DNA from: Prevotellaceae bacterium
GTDB taxonomy: Bacteria; Bacteroidota; Bacteroidia; Bacteroidales; UBA932
Direction: 5' to 3'
Length of the DNA stretch: 13,671 nucleotides
NCBI GenBank assembly: GCA_031285695.1
Contig: JAITVR010000127.1
Span: 1 to 13,671 of the forward strand
In this document: one piece after another, positions 5,371-11,988 of the stretch
Layout of the letters: each line of letters begins with the position of its first letter
Numbering within the stretch: the first letter of the stretch is position 1
Notes under the pieces: model-generated
Seen by the model: the letters and a program-made list of their open reading frames with translations, nothing else
The model's database searches: none
Told to the model about the DNA's origin: nothing
Translations under genes and position numbers: made by a program

Positions 5371-6099
5371 ATGAAAATGGCAGCGCAGCAAAATAACATA
5401 CCGCAGCACGTGGCCATTATTATGGACGGCAACGGACGATGGGCCAAGCAGCGCGGCTTGCAGCGCATTTTTGGGCATCGCAATGGGGTGGAGGCCGTGC
5501 GCGCAGCAACGGAAACCGCCGCCAAAATGGGCGTAAAGTATTTGACGCTCTACGCTTTTTCGACCGAAAACTGGGCGCGCCCGCAGCTGGAAGTCAGCTC
5601 GCTCATGTCGCTGCTGGTTGATGCAATTGAAAAGGAAGAGCCCACGCTGAACAAAAATAACGTGCGCTTTACCACCATAGGCAACGTGCCCTCGCTGCCC
5701 GAAAAAGTGCAGCAAAAGCTGGCCGCCATTGAGTGCAGCACGCAAAAAAACACGGGGCTTACGCTTGTGGTTGCGCTTAGCTACAGCGGTCGTTGGGACA
5801 TTGTAAATGCAGTTAAAAAAATTGCCAATTCTTTAATTGCTAAAGAGTTAGAAATTGAAGATGTTAATGAAATCAGCATTTCAAAGCACCTCAGCACGGC
5901 GCAAATGCCCGATGTGGATTTGTTCATTCGCACCGGCGGCGATGTGCGCGTGAGCAACTTTTTGCTGTGGCAAATTGCGTACAGTGAGCTGGTGTTTTTG
6001 CCCGTGCTGTGGCCTGATTTTCGCGAAAAACATTTTGCGGAAGCGGTGGAGGAATTTCAAAAGCGTGAGCGTAGATTTGGAAAAGTTTTAGAAGAATAA
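5371..6099 (+). CDS. uppS: Isoprenyl transferase / undecaprenyl diphosphate synthase
   Basis: This cis-prenyltransferase adds isopentenyl diphosphate units to farnesyl diphosphate to make the C55 carrier lipid for peptidoglycan and surface glycans, at the inner face of the cytoplasmic membrane. Over 242 residues it shows HVAIIMDGNGRWAKQRG with the catalytic Asp19, GHRNGVEAVR, LTLYAFSTENWARP at 59-71, LVVALSYSGRWDIV, and the C-terminal PDVDLFIRTGGDVRVSNFLLWQ...YSELVF at 180-209. The usual RTSGE of that last block reads RTGGD here (187-191), with the following Arg193 and SNFLLWQ intact. The ATG follows the upstream stop with no gap, indicating coupling; an ATG two codons later is an alternative start. 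BamA follows after 10 bases. Confidence 0.96.
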   Translation: MKMAAQQNNIPQHVAIIMDGNGRWAKQRGLQRIFGHRNGVEAVRAATETAAKMGVKYLTLYAFSTENWARPQLEVSSLMSLLVDAIEKEEPTLNKNNVRFTTIGNVPSLPEKVQQKLAAIECSTQKNTGLTLVVALSYSGRWDIVNAVKKIANSLIAKELEIEDVNEISISKHLSTAQMPDVDLFIRTGGDVRVSNFLLWQIAYSELVFLPVLWPDFREKHFAEAVEEFQKRERRFGKVLEE

Positions 6100-6109
6100 T
6101 CAAAGATAG

Positions 6110-8707
6110 ATGTTGCGTAAATTTTTACTTATTTCACTACTTTTTACCGTGCCCCTGCTGGGCGTTGCGCAGCACATGGGCGTGAGCGAGGAGCAAGCCG
6201 AAGCCGATGCTGCGGACAATGCGGTAGAAAGCGCGCTGCAAAATGTGCAGCAGCAGGAGGAAAAAACGGTTGATGATACGACCGAAATTGTAAGCGAGGT
6301 AAACCTTGCAAAGGATTACGCCGCGCCGCAAAAGTACATCATTGGCGGCGTTACCGTGTCGGGCGTAAAGTACTACAACTCCGACCAAATCATTGGCATA
6401 TCGGGGCTCAACGTGGGCGATACGGTGTCCATACCCGGCGATGCCATTGCGCAGGCCGGAAAAAAGTTGTGGGGCAACGGGCTTTTTTCCGATGTAAAAT
6501 TTTCGGCTACCAAGGTGGTGGACGATAAAATTTACCTGGATATTTACCTGCAAGAGCGGCCGCGCATTATCAGCTGGGACGTGAAGGGCATAAAAAAAGG
6601 CGATAAAGAGGAACTCACGGGCATGCTGCACATTAGGCGTGGCGCGGAGTACTCGGAGTATTTCAAGCAAAATTCTATCGGCATTATTGAGCGTTTTTAC
6701 CTCGAAAAAGGGTATAAAAACGTAAAAGTTACTGCTGCCACAAGCCCCGACACCACGGTGGGAAATGGCGTGCGCTTAGTGTTTGAGGTAGATAGAAGCG
6801 AAAAAATTAAGGTGGCCGAAATGGACTTTGAGGGCAACCAGGAAATTACTTCCGGCAGCCTGCGCGGCGCCATGAAGGAGGTGCACCGCAAGCGCTGGTA
6901 CAAGTTTTGGCAGTCCACCAAGTACATTCAAGACAAGCTGGACGAAGACAAAACCAGCATTATAGCCTACTACAACGAAAAAGGCTACCGCGATGCCAAA
7001 ATTTTGGGCGATTCTATTTGGGAAATTAGCGAAAATCGCGTAGGCGTAAAAATAAAGCTGTACGAAGGAAAACGCTACTACGTGCGCAGCGTAGAGTGGA
7101 TGGGCAATACCAAATATCCATCGGACTTGCTCGACGGTATTTTGCGCTTCAAGCGCGGCGATGTGTACGATAAGGTAACGCTTGACAAGCGGCTCAACGC
7201 CATCGAAGAAGCCTCCATCTCGGCGCTGTACATGGACGATGGCTACCTCTTTTTTAGAATTGACCCCACCGAAGTGCGCATTGACGGCGACTCGGTTGAC
7301 TTGGAAATGCGCATAAGCGAGGGCAAGCAGGCCACCATAAGCAACATTTTTATTAAGGGAAATAGCAAAACCAACGAGCACGTTATTCGCCGTGAGCTAT
7401 GGACGCGCCCGGGCGATTTGTTTAACCGAACATTGGTAATTCGCTCCGTGCGCGACCTTGCGCAAATGGGGCACTTTGACCCCGAAAAGTTGGAGCCGCA
7501 GGTTAGCCCCAACCCCGCCGACGAAACGGTGGATATAACCTTTGCCGTAGAGGAAAAACCCAACGACCAAATTGAGCTCTCGGGCGGGTGGGGCGCAGGC
7601 ATGTTTGTGGGAACAGTTGGCTTGATACTGAACAACTTTTCCATGGGGCGCATATTCGACAAAGCGGCGTGGAGGCCTTTCCCCTCGGGCGATAACCAGC
7701 AGCTGGCCATTCGTGGGCAAACCAACGGAAGGTACTACAAGGCCATCAGCACCAGCTTTACCGACCCTTGGTTTGGAGGCAAAAAACCGCAGTCGCTCTC
7801 CGTTTCGGCCTACTTTACCGACCAAAATACCAACTATTGCTCCTACGGTTTTTTCCAAGCGAGCGACCAAAGCATGAAGGTGGTGGGCGCTTCGGTAGGC
7901 TTGGGGCAGCGGCTCAAGTGGCCCGATAACTACTTTACGCTGTACACCGGCGTGGATTTGCAGCGGTATATTCTTAAAGATTGGTCGGGCGGCTTTGTGT
8001 TTAAGGACGGTACAGCAAACAACTTCAGCCTCAAGGCAATTTTGGGGCGCAACTCTACCGACCAACCTATTTATCCGCGCAAAGGCTCGGAGCTATCGTT
8101 TAGCTTGCAGCTCACGCCGCCATACTCATTGCTCAACGGGAAAAAGTACGAACCCGGCATGAAGGATAGCGAGCGCTACCGCTGGATTGAGTACCACAAG
8201 TGGTCGTTTCGCACAGCGTGGTTCAACGCCATTGCCGGCGATTTTGTGGTAGCGCTCAAGGCGCAGTTTGGCTACTTGGGCATGTACAACAGCAAGGTCG
8301 GCACTTCGCCCTTCGAGCGCTTCGATGTGGGCGGCGACGGCATGTCGGGCTACCAGCTTTACGGCGTTGAAACCGTTGGCCTGCGCGGCTACGAAAACAG
8401 CGCACTTACGCCCAACGAATACGCTAGCGTGTACGATAAATTTACTGTTGAAATGCGCTACCCCTTTGTGCTTTCGCCGCAAAGTACCATCTACGGTTTA
8501 GCGTTTGTAGAGGCGGGCAACGCTTGGCACGATTTGAAAAAATTCAACCCATTTTCGGTAAAACGCTCGGCAGGTTTTGGCGTGCGCCTCATGCTGCCCA
8601 TGATTGGGCTGCTGGGCATCGACTGGGCCTACGGATTTGACGCGCCGCCCGGAAAAACCGAACCGCACGGAAGCCAAATTCACTTTATAATCGGAACGCC
8701 ATTTTAG
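6110..8707 (+). CDS. bamA: Outer-membrane protein assembly factor BamA
   Basis: BamA is the central subunit of the machine that folds beta-barrel proteins into the outer membrane. The 865-residue protein has a signal peptide (MLRKFLLISLLFTVPLLGVAQ), an acidic low-complexity linker at about 24-65, five POTRA domains (roughly 76-150, 152-230, 233-320, 323-405, 408-482) and an Omp85 barrel from about 487 to the C-terminus. Repeated GNxxxxSxxL-type and GYxxAKI-type POTRA features are visible, as is the barrel-loop GLRGYE motif near 756 that corresponds to VRGY/F in other Omp85 proteins. The chain ends in aromatic Phe (HFIIGTPF), the normal barrel end signal. It follows uppS by 10 bases and precedes two Skp-like chaperones, the usual partners. 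Confidence 0.96.
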   Translation: MLRKFLLISLLFTVPLLGVAQHMGVSEEQAEADAADNAVESALQNVQQQEEKTVDDTTEIVSEVNLAKDYAAPQKYIIGGVTVSGVKYYNSDQIIGISGLNVGDTVSIPGDAIAQAGKKLWGNGLFSDVKFSATKVVDDKIYLDIYLQERPRIISWDVKGIKKGDKEELTGMLHIRRGAEYSEYFKQNSIGIIERFYLEKGYKNVKVTAATSPDTTVGNGVRLVFEVDRSEKIKVAEMDFEGNQEITSGSLRGAMKEVHRKRWYKFWQSTKYIQDKLDEDKTSIIAYYNEKGYRDAKILGDSIWEISENRVGVKIKLYEGKRYYVRSVEWMGNTKYPSDLLDGILRFKRGDVYDKVTLDKRLNAIEEASISALYMDDGYLFFRIDPTEVRIDGDSVDLEMRISEGKQATISNIFIKGNSKTNEHVIRRELWTRPGDLFNRTLVIRSVRDLAQMGHFDPEKLEPQVSPNPADETVDITFAVEEKPNDQIELSGGWGAGMFVGTVGLILNNFSMGRIFDKAAWRPFPSGDNQQLAIRGQTNGRYYKAISTSFTDPWFGGKKPQSLSVSAYFTDQNTNYCSYGFFQASDQSMKVVGASVGLGQRLKWPDNYFTLYTGVDLQRYILKDWSGGFVFKDGTANNFSLKAILGRNSTDQPIYPRKGSELSFSLQLTPPYSLLNGKKYEPGMKDSERYRWIEYHKWSFRTAWFNAIAGDFVVALKAQFGYLGMYNSKVGTSPFERFDVGGDGMSGYQLYGVETVGLRGYENSALTPNEYASVYDKFTVEMRYPFVLSPQSTIYGLAFVEAGNAWHDLKKFNPFSVKRSAGFGVRLMLPMIGLLGIDWAYGFDAPPGKTEPHGSQIHFIIGTPF

Positions 8708-8783
8708 AAAAACGTAACGAGTGACGAGTAACAGGTTACAATTGTTGAATTATTGAATTGTCGAATTTTTAAATTTTCACGTT

Positions 8784-9293
8784 ATGAAAAAAATACTATT
8801 TTTAGCAGCCACGCTGCTGCTTGGCGCCGCCGCTGCGCAGGCGCAAAAGTACGCCGTTATTGACTCGGAGTACATTTTGCACAAAATGCCAAAGTACAAA
8901 AGTGCGCAGGAGCAAGTCGATAAATTTACCGACATGTACCAAAAAGAGGTGGACGATGCCTACAAAAAAGTGGACGAAATGTTTCGCACTTTTCAGGCCG
9001 AAAAAATGCTGCTTACCGAGGAAATGAAGCAAAAGCGCGAAACCGAAATTTTGACCAAAGAGAAAGAGGCAAAAGACTTGCAGCGCACCCACTTTGGCCC
9101 CGAAGGTTCACTCTTCAAAAAGCGCGAAGAGCTGATGAAACCCATACAAGACCAGCTTTACAACGCCATAAAAGATGTGGCCACCGAGGGCGGTTACGCC
9201 GTCATTTTCGACTCGGCCAACAACCCCTCGCTCATTTACATCAACGCCCGCTACGACAAGAGCGATGACGTGCTGAAGCGAATGGGATTTTAA
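8784..9293 (+). CDS. Skp/OmpH-family periplasmic chaperone, first copy
   Basis: The protein has 169 residues, a signal peptide (MKKILFLAATLLLGAAAAQAQ), then KYAVIDSEYILHKMPKYKSAQ, which is the opening strand of the OmpH/Skp fold, a long charged coiled coil (about 40-110, many Lys/Glu/Gln), and a closing segment GGYAVIFDSANNPSLIYINARYDKSDDVL. Skp proteins form trimers whose coiled arms hold unfolded outer-membrane proteins on the way to BamA. Its place after bamA fits. It has a 76-base gap from bamA with AT-rich word repeats (GAATT). No clear TAnnTTTG box is visible there, so it is probably read from the bamA transcript. The fold class is clear; the exact client range is not. Confidence 0.93.
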   Translation: MKKILFLAATLLLGAAAAQAQKYAVIDSEYILHKMPKYKSAQEQVDKFTDMYQKEVDDAYKKVDEMFRTFQAEKMLLTEEMKQKRETEILTKEKEAKDLQRTHFGPEGSLFKKREELMKPIQDQLYNAIKDVATEGGYAVIFDSANNPSLIYINARYDKSDDVLKRMGF

Positions 9294-9308
9294 AGTCGTA
9301 AAGTAAAA

Positions 9309-9358
9309 AGGAAAATAGAAAAACAGAACAAAAGAATATTCTGTTTTCCTATTTTTCT
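9309..9358. terminator. Hairpin between the two skp genes
   Basis: AGGAAAATAGAAAAACAGAA (9309-9328) faces TTCTGTTTTCCTATTTTTCT (9339-9358): 20 positions with one mismatch and one G-U, around a 10-base loop. T-rich sequence follows. It could partly end the transcript of the first skp gene or protect its 3' end; because it is AT-rich its strength is uncertain. Confidence 0.5.
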
Positions 9359-9410
9359 CTGTTCCTGTTTTTCGTCATAAAAATGCAATTAAAATAAAAA
9401 ACTTTTATTC

Positions 9411-9959
9411 ATGAAAAAATTGATTTTGTGCGCAGCCATAGTGGTTGCAGCAGTGAGCGCAAAGGCGCAGCAAACCTACAAGTTTGGCCACATCAACGGG
9501 CAAGAATTGCTGGCCTTAATGCCCGAGCGCGATTCGGCCGAAGCCAAATATATGGCCTACGGCAAGGATTTGGAGGAGCAAATTGAGCTCATGCAGGTGG
9601 AGTACAACAACAAGCTGCAAGCCTACCAGCAAAAGGCCGAAACGTGGTCGGCCGCCATTCGCGAAGCAAAAGAAAAGGAGCTGCAAGACCTCGGTCAGCG
9701 CGTTCAAGAATTCCAAATGACAGCGCAGCGCGACCTGCAAGCTCAGCAATCGGAGCTGCTTAGGCCGGTAATTGAAAAGGCAACCAACGCGGTAAAAAAA
9801 GTGGGCAAGGACAACGGTTTTACCTACATTTACGATGTGAGCAACGCCGCGCTGGCGTACTGGAACACAGAGCAAAGCACCGATATTTTAGACCTTGTAA
9901 AAAAGGAGTTGGGCATTGCTGCAAGCAGCGCAAAACCTGCTGCTGCTGCTCAAAAGTAG
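9411..9959 (+). CDS. Skp/OmpH-family periplasmic chaperone, second copy
   Basis: The protein has 182 residues and a signal peptide (MKKLILCAAIVVAAVSAKAQ), followed by QTYKFGHINGQELLALMPERDSAE, a coiled coil at about 45-120 (EEQIELMQVEYNNKLQAYQQK and similar), and a closing NGFTYIYDVSNAALAYWNTEQSTDILDLV. The layout is that of Skp/OmpH. It is longer than the first copy because of a C-terminal Ala/Lys-rich tail (AASSAKPAAAAQK). Two adjacent diverged skp genes after bamA are normal in Bacteroidota and may form mixed or separate trimers; the sequence does not tell which. It follows the first copy by 117 bases with a hairpin between, so its level may be set independently. Confidence 0.93.
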   Translation: MKKLILCAAIVVAAVSAKAQQTYKFGHINGQELLALMPERDSAEAKYMAYGKDLEEQIELMQVEYNNKLQAYQQKAETWSAAIREAKEKELQDLGQRVQEFQMTAQRDLQAQQSELLRPVIEKATNAVKKVGKDNGFTYIYDVSNAALAYWNTEQSTDILDLVKKELGIAASSAKPAAAAQK

Positions 9960-9975
9960 CTTAAAATTTGCAATT

Positions 9976-10055
9976 TGTCATTGCGGGCTTGACCCGCAAT
10001 CTCCTAAATCGAAGCACTTGTTTACGGGGGATTGCGGGTCAAGCCCGCAATGACA
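9976..10055. repeat. REP-like perfect inverted repeat
   Basis: TGTCATTGCGGGCTTGACCCGCAATC-type arms at 9976-10001 and 10030-10055 are perfect 26-bp inverted repeats around a 28-base loop, and each arm holds its own GCGGG..CCCGC symmetry. The head TGTCATTGCG is the same type as those at 10615 and 10951. It lies between the second skp gene and the phosphoesterase gene and could end transcription of the former. Confidence 0.8.
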
Positions 10056-10080
10056 GTTCGCTTAATCTGAAATCTGCAAT

Positions 10081-10569
10081 TTGAAACTTGGAATTCTTTC
10101 CGACACGCACGGCTACTTTGACGAAAAGTTGCGCACTTTTTTTGCTAACGTGGACGAAATTTGGCACGCAGGCGATGTTGGCAGCGCATCCGTAGCCGAT
10201 GCAATGACGGATTTCAAACCCGTGCGCGCCGTCTTTGGCAACATTGATGGCGATGAGGTGCGCCGCATGTACCCGCGCTTTCAGCGATTTTTTTGCGAAG
10301 GCGTAGATGTGCTCATGACGCACATTGGCGGCTACCCGGGCAGGTACGATGCTTCAATTGCTGAAACGCTGTACCGCAATCCGCCACAGCTGTTTGTGTG
10401 TGGGCACTCGCACATTTTAAAGGTAATGTACGACAAAAAGTTGAACTTTTTGCACATCAATCCGGGCGCGGCAGGCATTTATGGATTGCACAAAGTGCGC
10501 ACCGCCGTAAGGCTCGAAATCGCAGACGGGCAAATGAAAAACTTGGAAATTGGCGAGTGGGAAAGATAA
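10081..10569 (+). CDS. YfcE-family metallophosphoesterase
   Basis: The 162-residue cytosolic protein is of the calcineurin-like phosphodiesterase fold (YfcE/MJ0936 group), acting on phosphodiesters with a two-metal site. All ligand motifs are visible: SDTHG with Asp8 and His10, AGDVG with Asp32, FGNIDG with Asn54, THIGGYPGRY with His81, CGHSHI with His109 and His111, and NPGAAG near 127. The natural substrate is not known for most members. The start is TTG at 10081, needed to keep MKLGILSDTH complete; the first in-frame ATG lies well past the Asp8/His10 motif. A REP-like hairpin lies 25 bases upstream. It does not appear functionally linked to the neighbouring envelope or his genes. Confidence 0.93.
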   Translation: MKLGILSDTHGYFDEKLRTFFANVDEIWHAGDVGSASVADAMTDFKPVRAVFGNIDGDEVRRMYPRFQRFFCEGVDVLMTHIGGYPGRYDASIAETLYRNPPQLFVCGHSHILKVMYDKKLNFLHINPGAAGIYGLHKVRTAVRLEIADGQMKNLEIGEWER

Positions 10570-10588
10570 TTAGTAGGCTGTTGTGGGC

Positions 10589-10730
10589 TGTCACGCTGAG
10601 CCTGTCGAGAACCACGTCATTGCGAGCGGGTTTAGCGAAGCAACCGTAGCAAAGCGGAGTTCGGCGAAGCCAATCTCATAATCGGGTTTGAGATTGCCAC
10701 GTCCTCGTTCCTCGTCCTCGCAATGACGGT
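10589..10730. repeat. REP-like intergenic repeat with nested arms
   Basis: It begins TGTCACGCTGAGCCTGTCGA, related to the element starting at 2569. CGTCATTGCGAG (10615-10626) is inverted at 10717-10728, and CAATCTCA (10671-10678) is inverted at 10689-10696 inside it. The interior repeats the words GCGAAGC and CGAAGCC. It lies between the phosphoesterase gene and the his promoter. No coding frame is supported. Confidence 0.65.
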
Positions 10731-10746
10731 GCATTGATACAGAAAT

Positions 10747-10778
10747 TTTGCATTTTTCCAAAAAGATAGCTACCTTTG
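10747..10778 (+). promoter_or_regulatory. his operon promoter (TTTG-N20-TACCTTTG)
   Basis: TTTG at 10747-10750 and TACCTTTG at 10771-10778 are 20 bases apart, matching both boxes and the spacing of the Bacteroidota consensus promoter. Transcription would start near 10785, about 15 bases before the His-rich leader ORF. This is the best promoter in the window. Confidence 0.8.
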
Positions 10779-10799
10779 TAGAATAGTTTGTAAAAAATC

Positions 10800-10853
10800 A
10801 TGCTGAAGCAACACTTTCATAGCGCACACATTCATCATCATCACGGTGAATAG
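10800..10853 (+). CDS. hisL: his leader peptide (17 aa, seven His)
   Basis: This short ORF encodes MLKQHFHSAHIHHHHGE: seven of 17 residues are histidine, four of them consecutive. It lies between a strong promoter and a terminator hairpin, upstream of hisG, exactly as in classical his attenuators. When His-tRNA is scarce the ribosome should stall on the His run, covering CATAGC (10818-10823), which otherwise pairs with GCTATG (10858-10863). That frees the antiterminator strand downstream. The peptide itself has no expected function. There is no Shine-Dalgarno motif, which is normal here. The symbol is given by analogy with hisL of enteric bacteria. Confidence 0.88.
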   Translation: MLKQHFHSAHIHHHHGE

Positions 10854-10857
10854 CGTA

Positions 10858-10922
10858 GCTATGCAAATGTTGTAACCAATTGAAAATTAGAGGTTTGCAT
10901 TTGCCTGCAAGCCTCTTTTTTT
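10858..10922 (+). promoter_or_regulatory. his attenuator: antiterminator and terminator hairpins
   Basis: Terminator: AGAGGTTTGCA (10889-10899) pairs with TGCAAGCCTCT (10906-10916), 11 pairs with one G-U and a 6-base loop, then a run of T (10916-10922). Antiterminator: GCAAATG (10863-10869) pairs with CATTTGC (10898-10904), and AACC (10874-10877) with GGTT (10892-10895), which uses the terminator's left arm and loop. The two structures exclude each other. The upstream strand (10858-10863) can instead pair with the leader coding region, completing the three-way switch. Confidence 0.85.
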
Positions 10923-10950
10923 ATGAAAGTGATTGCTAATTTTGCATTAA

Positions 10951-11008
10951 TGTCATTCTGAGCGAAGCGAAGAATCTCATGAGATGCTTCACTTCGTTCA
11001 GCATGACA
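10951..11008. repeat. REP-like hairpin between his attenuator and hisG
   Basis: TGTCATTCTGAGCGAAGCGA and following (10951-10979) faces 10980-11008 as an inverted repeat of 29 positions with 4 mismatches and almost no loop. The head TGTCATTCTGAG matches the other REP-like elements of the window. It lies in the untranslated leader of the hisG transcript, past the terminator. Confidence 0.75.
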
Positions 11009-11062
11009 AATGGTAAAATCTGTAATTAACAAAAAATACTTCTACAATTAAACTTTTCAACC

Positions 11063-11911
11063 ATGTTAAAAATTGCCATTCAAAAATCAGGTCGCCTAAG
11101 CGAAAAATCGCTTGAGCTCATTGCCGAAGCAGGAATTAAAGTTGCCAACAGCGAGCGAAAGCTCGTGGCGCAAGCCTCAAATTTCCCAATAGAAATGCTG
11201 TACCTGCGCGATGATGATATTCCGCAGTGCGTGAACGATGGCGTGGCCGATGTGGGTTTTGTGGGCGAAAACGTGCTGCTCGAAACCGGCTACCCGCTTG
11301 ACATTGTAGAGCGTTTGGGTTTTGGAAAATGTCGCCTTTCGTTGGCCATTCCCAAGGCCGAAAATTACGAAAATGTGAAGTGGTTTAACGGTAAAAAAAT
11401 TGCCACCTCGTACCCAAAAATTCTGCAAGATTACCTTACAAAAAATGGCGTAAAAGCCGAGATTCATCAAATCAGCGGCTCGGTAGAAATTTCCACAGGC
11501 GTAGGCATTGCTGATGCAATTTTTGACATTGTAAGCTCTGGTAGCACGTTGATTAGCAATGGTTTGAAAGAGGTTGAAGTTGCTCTTCAGTCCGAAGCGG
11601 TAATGGTTGGAAAAAAATTGAACGCAGAGAAAAAAGCGATTTTGGAGAAGCTGCTTTTCCGCCTGCACGCCGTGCAAAAGGGGCGCAAAAACAAGTATGT
11701 AATGTTGAACGCGCCTACCGAAAGCGTTGAAAAAATTACCGCCGTTATTCCCGGAATGAAAAGTCCGACGGTAGTTCCACTTGCGCAAAAAGGTTGGTGT
11801 TCAGTTCATTCGGTGCTTCCCGAAGGACAGATTTGGGAAATCATAGACCAGCTGCACGCCTTGGGCGCAGAGGGAATTTTGGTAATGCCGATAGAGAAAA
11901 TGATTTTGTAA
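11063..11911 (+). CDS. hisG: ATP phosphoribosyltransferase, long form (HisG)
   Basis: HisG joins ATP and PRPP to give phosphoribosyl-ATP, the first and committed step of histidine synthesis, in the cytosol. With 282 residues it is the long (HisG-L) form. Visible are MLKIAIQKSGRLSEKSLELI, the GVADVGFVGENVLLETG segment at 60-76, TSYPKILQDYL, and the PRPP-binding block GVGIADAIFDIVSSGSTL at 146-163. A C-terminal regulatory domain at about 210-282, ending GAEGILVMPIEKMIL, binds histidine for feedback inhibition, so no separate HisZ is needed. It is the first structural gene after the attenuator, so it is controlled both by attenuation and probably by feedback. hisD follows 77 bases later. Confidence 0.97.
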   Translation: MLKIAIQKSGRLSEKSLELIAEAGIKVANSERKLVAQASNFPIEMLYLRDDDIPQCVNDGVADVGFVGENVLLETGYPLDIVERLGFGKCRLSLAIPKAENYENVKWFNGKKIATSYPKILQDYLTKNGVKAEIHQISGSVEISTGVGIADAIFDIVSSGSTLISNGLKEVEVALQSEAVMVGKKLNAEKKAILEKLLFRLHAVQKGRKNKYVMLNAPTESVEKITAVIPGMKSPTVVPLAQKGWCSVHSVLPEGQIWEIIDQLHALGAEGILVMPIEKMIL

Positions 11912-11917
11912 ATAGTG

Positions 11918-11971
11918 GAGAATTGAGAGTTGAGAATGGAGAGTGAAAAACATTCTCAATTCTCAATTTTC
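11918..11971. repeat. Hairpin between hisG and hisD
   Basis: GAGAATTGAGAGTTGAGAATG-type arm (11918-11938) pairs with 11951-11971 over 21 positions, two of them G-U, around a 12-base loop. A T-rich stretch (11966-11978) follows. It lies inside the his operon, so it may tune hisD expression relative to hisG or stabilise the hisG message. Confidence 0.65.
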
Positions 11972-11988
11972 AATTTTTAATTCTCAAA

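Noticed and set aside
10923..10961. A 12-residue ORF (MKVIANFALMSF) after the his terminator
   Set aside because: It has no His run or start signal, ends within the REP-like hairpin, and is of a length expected by chance.
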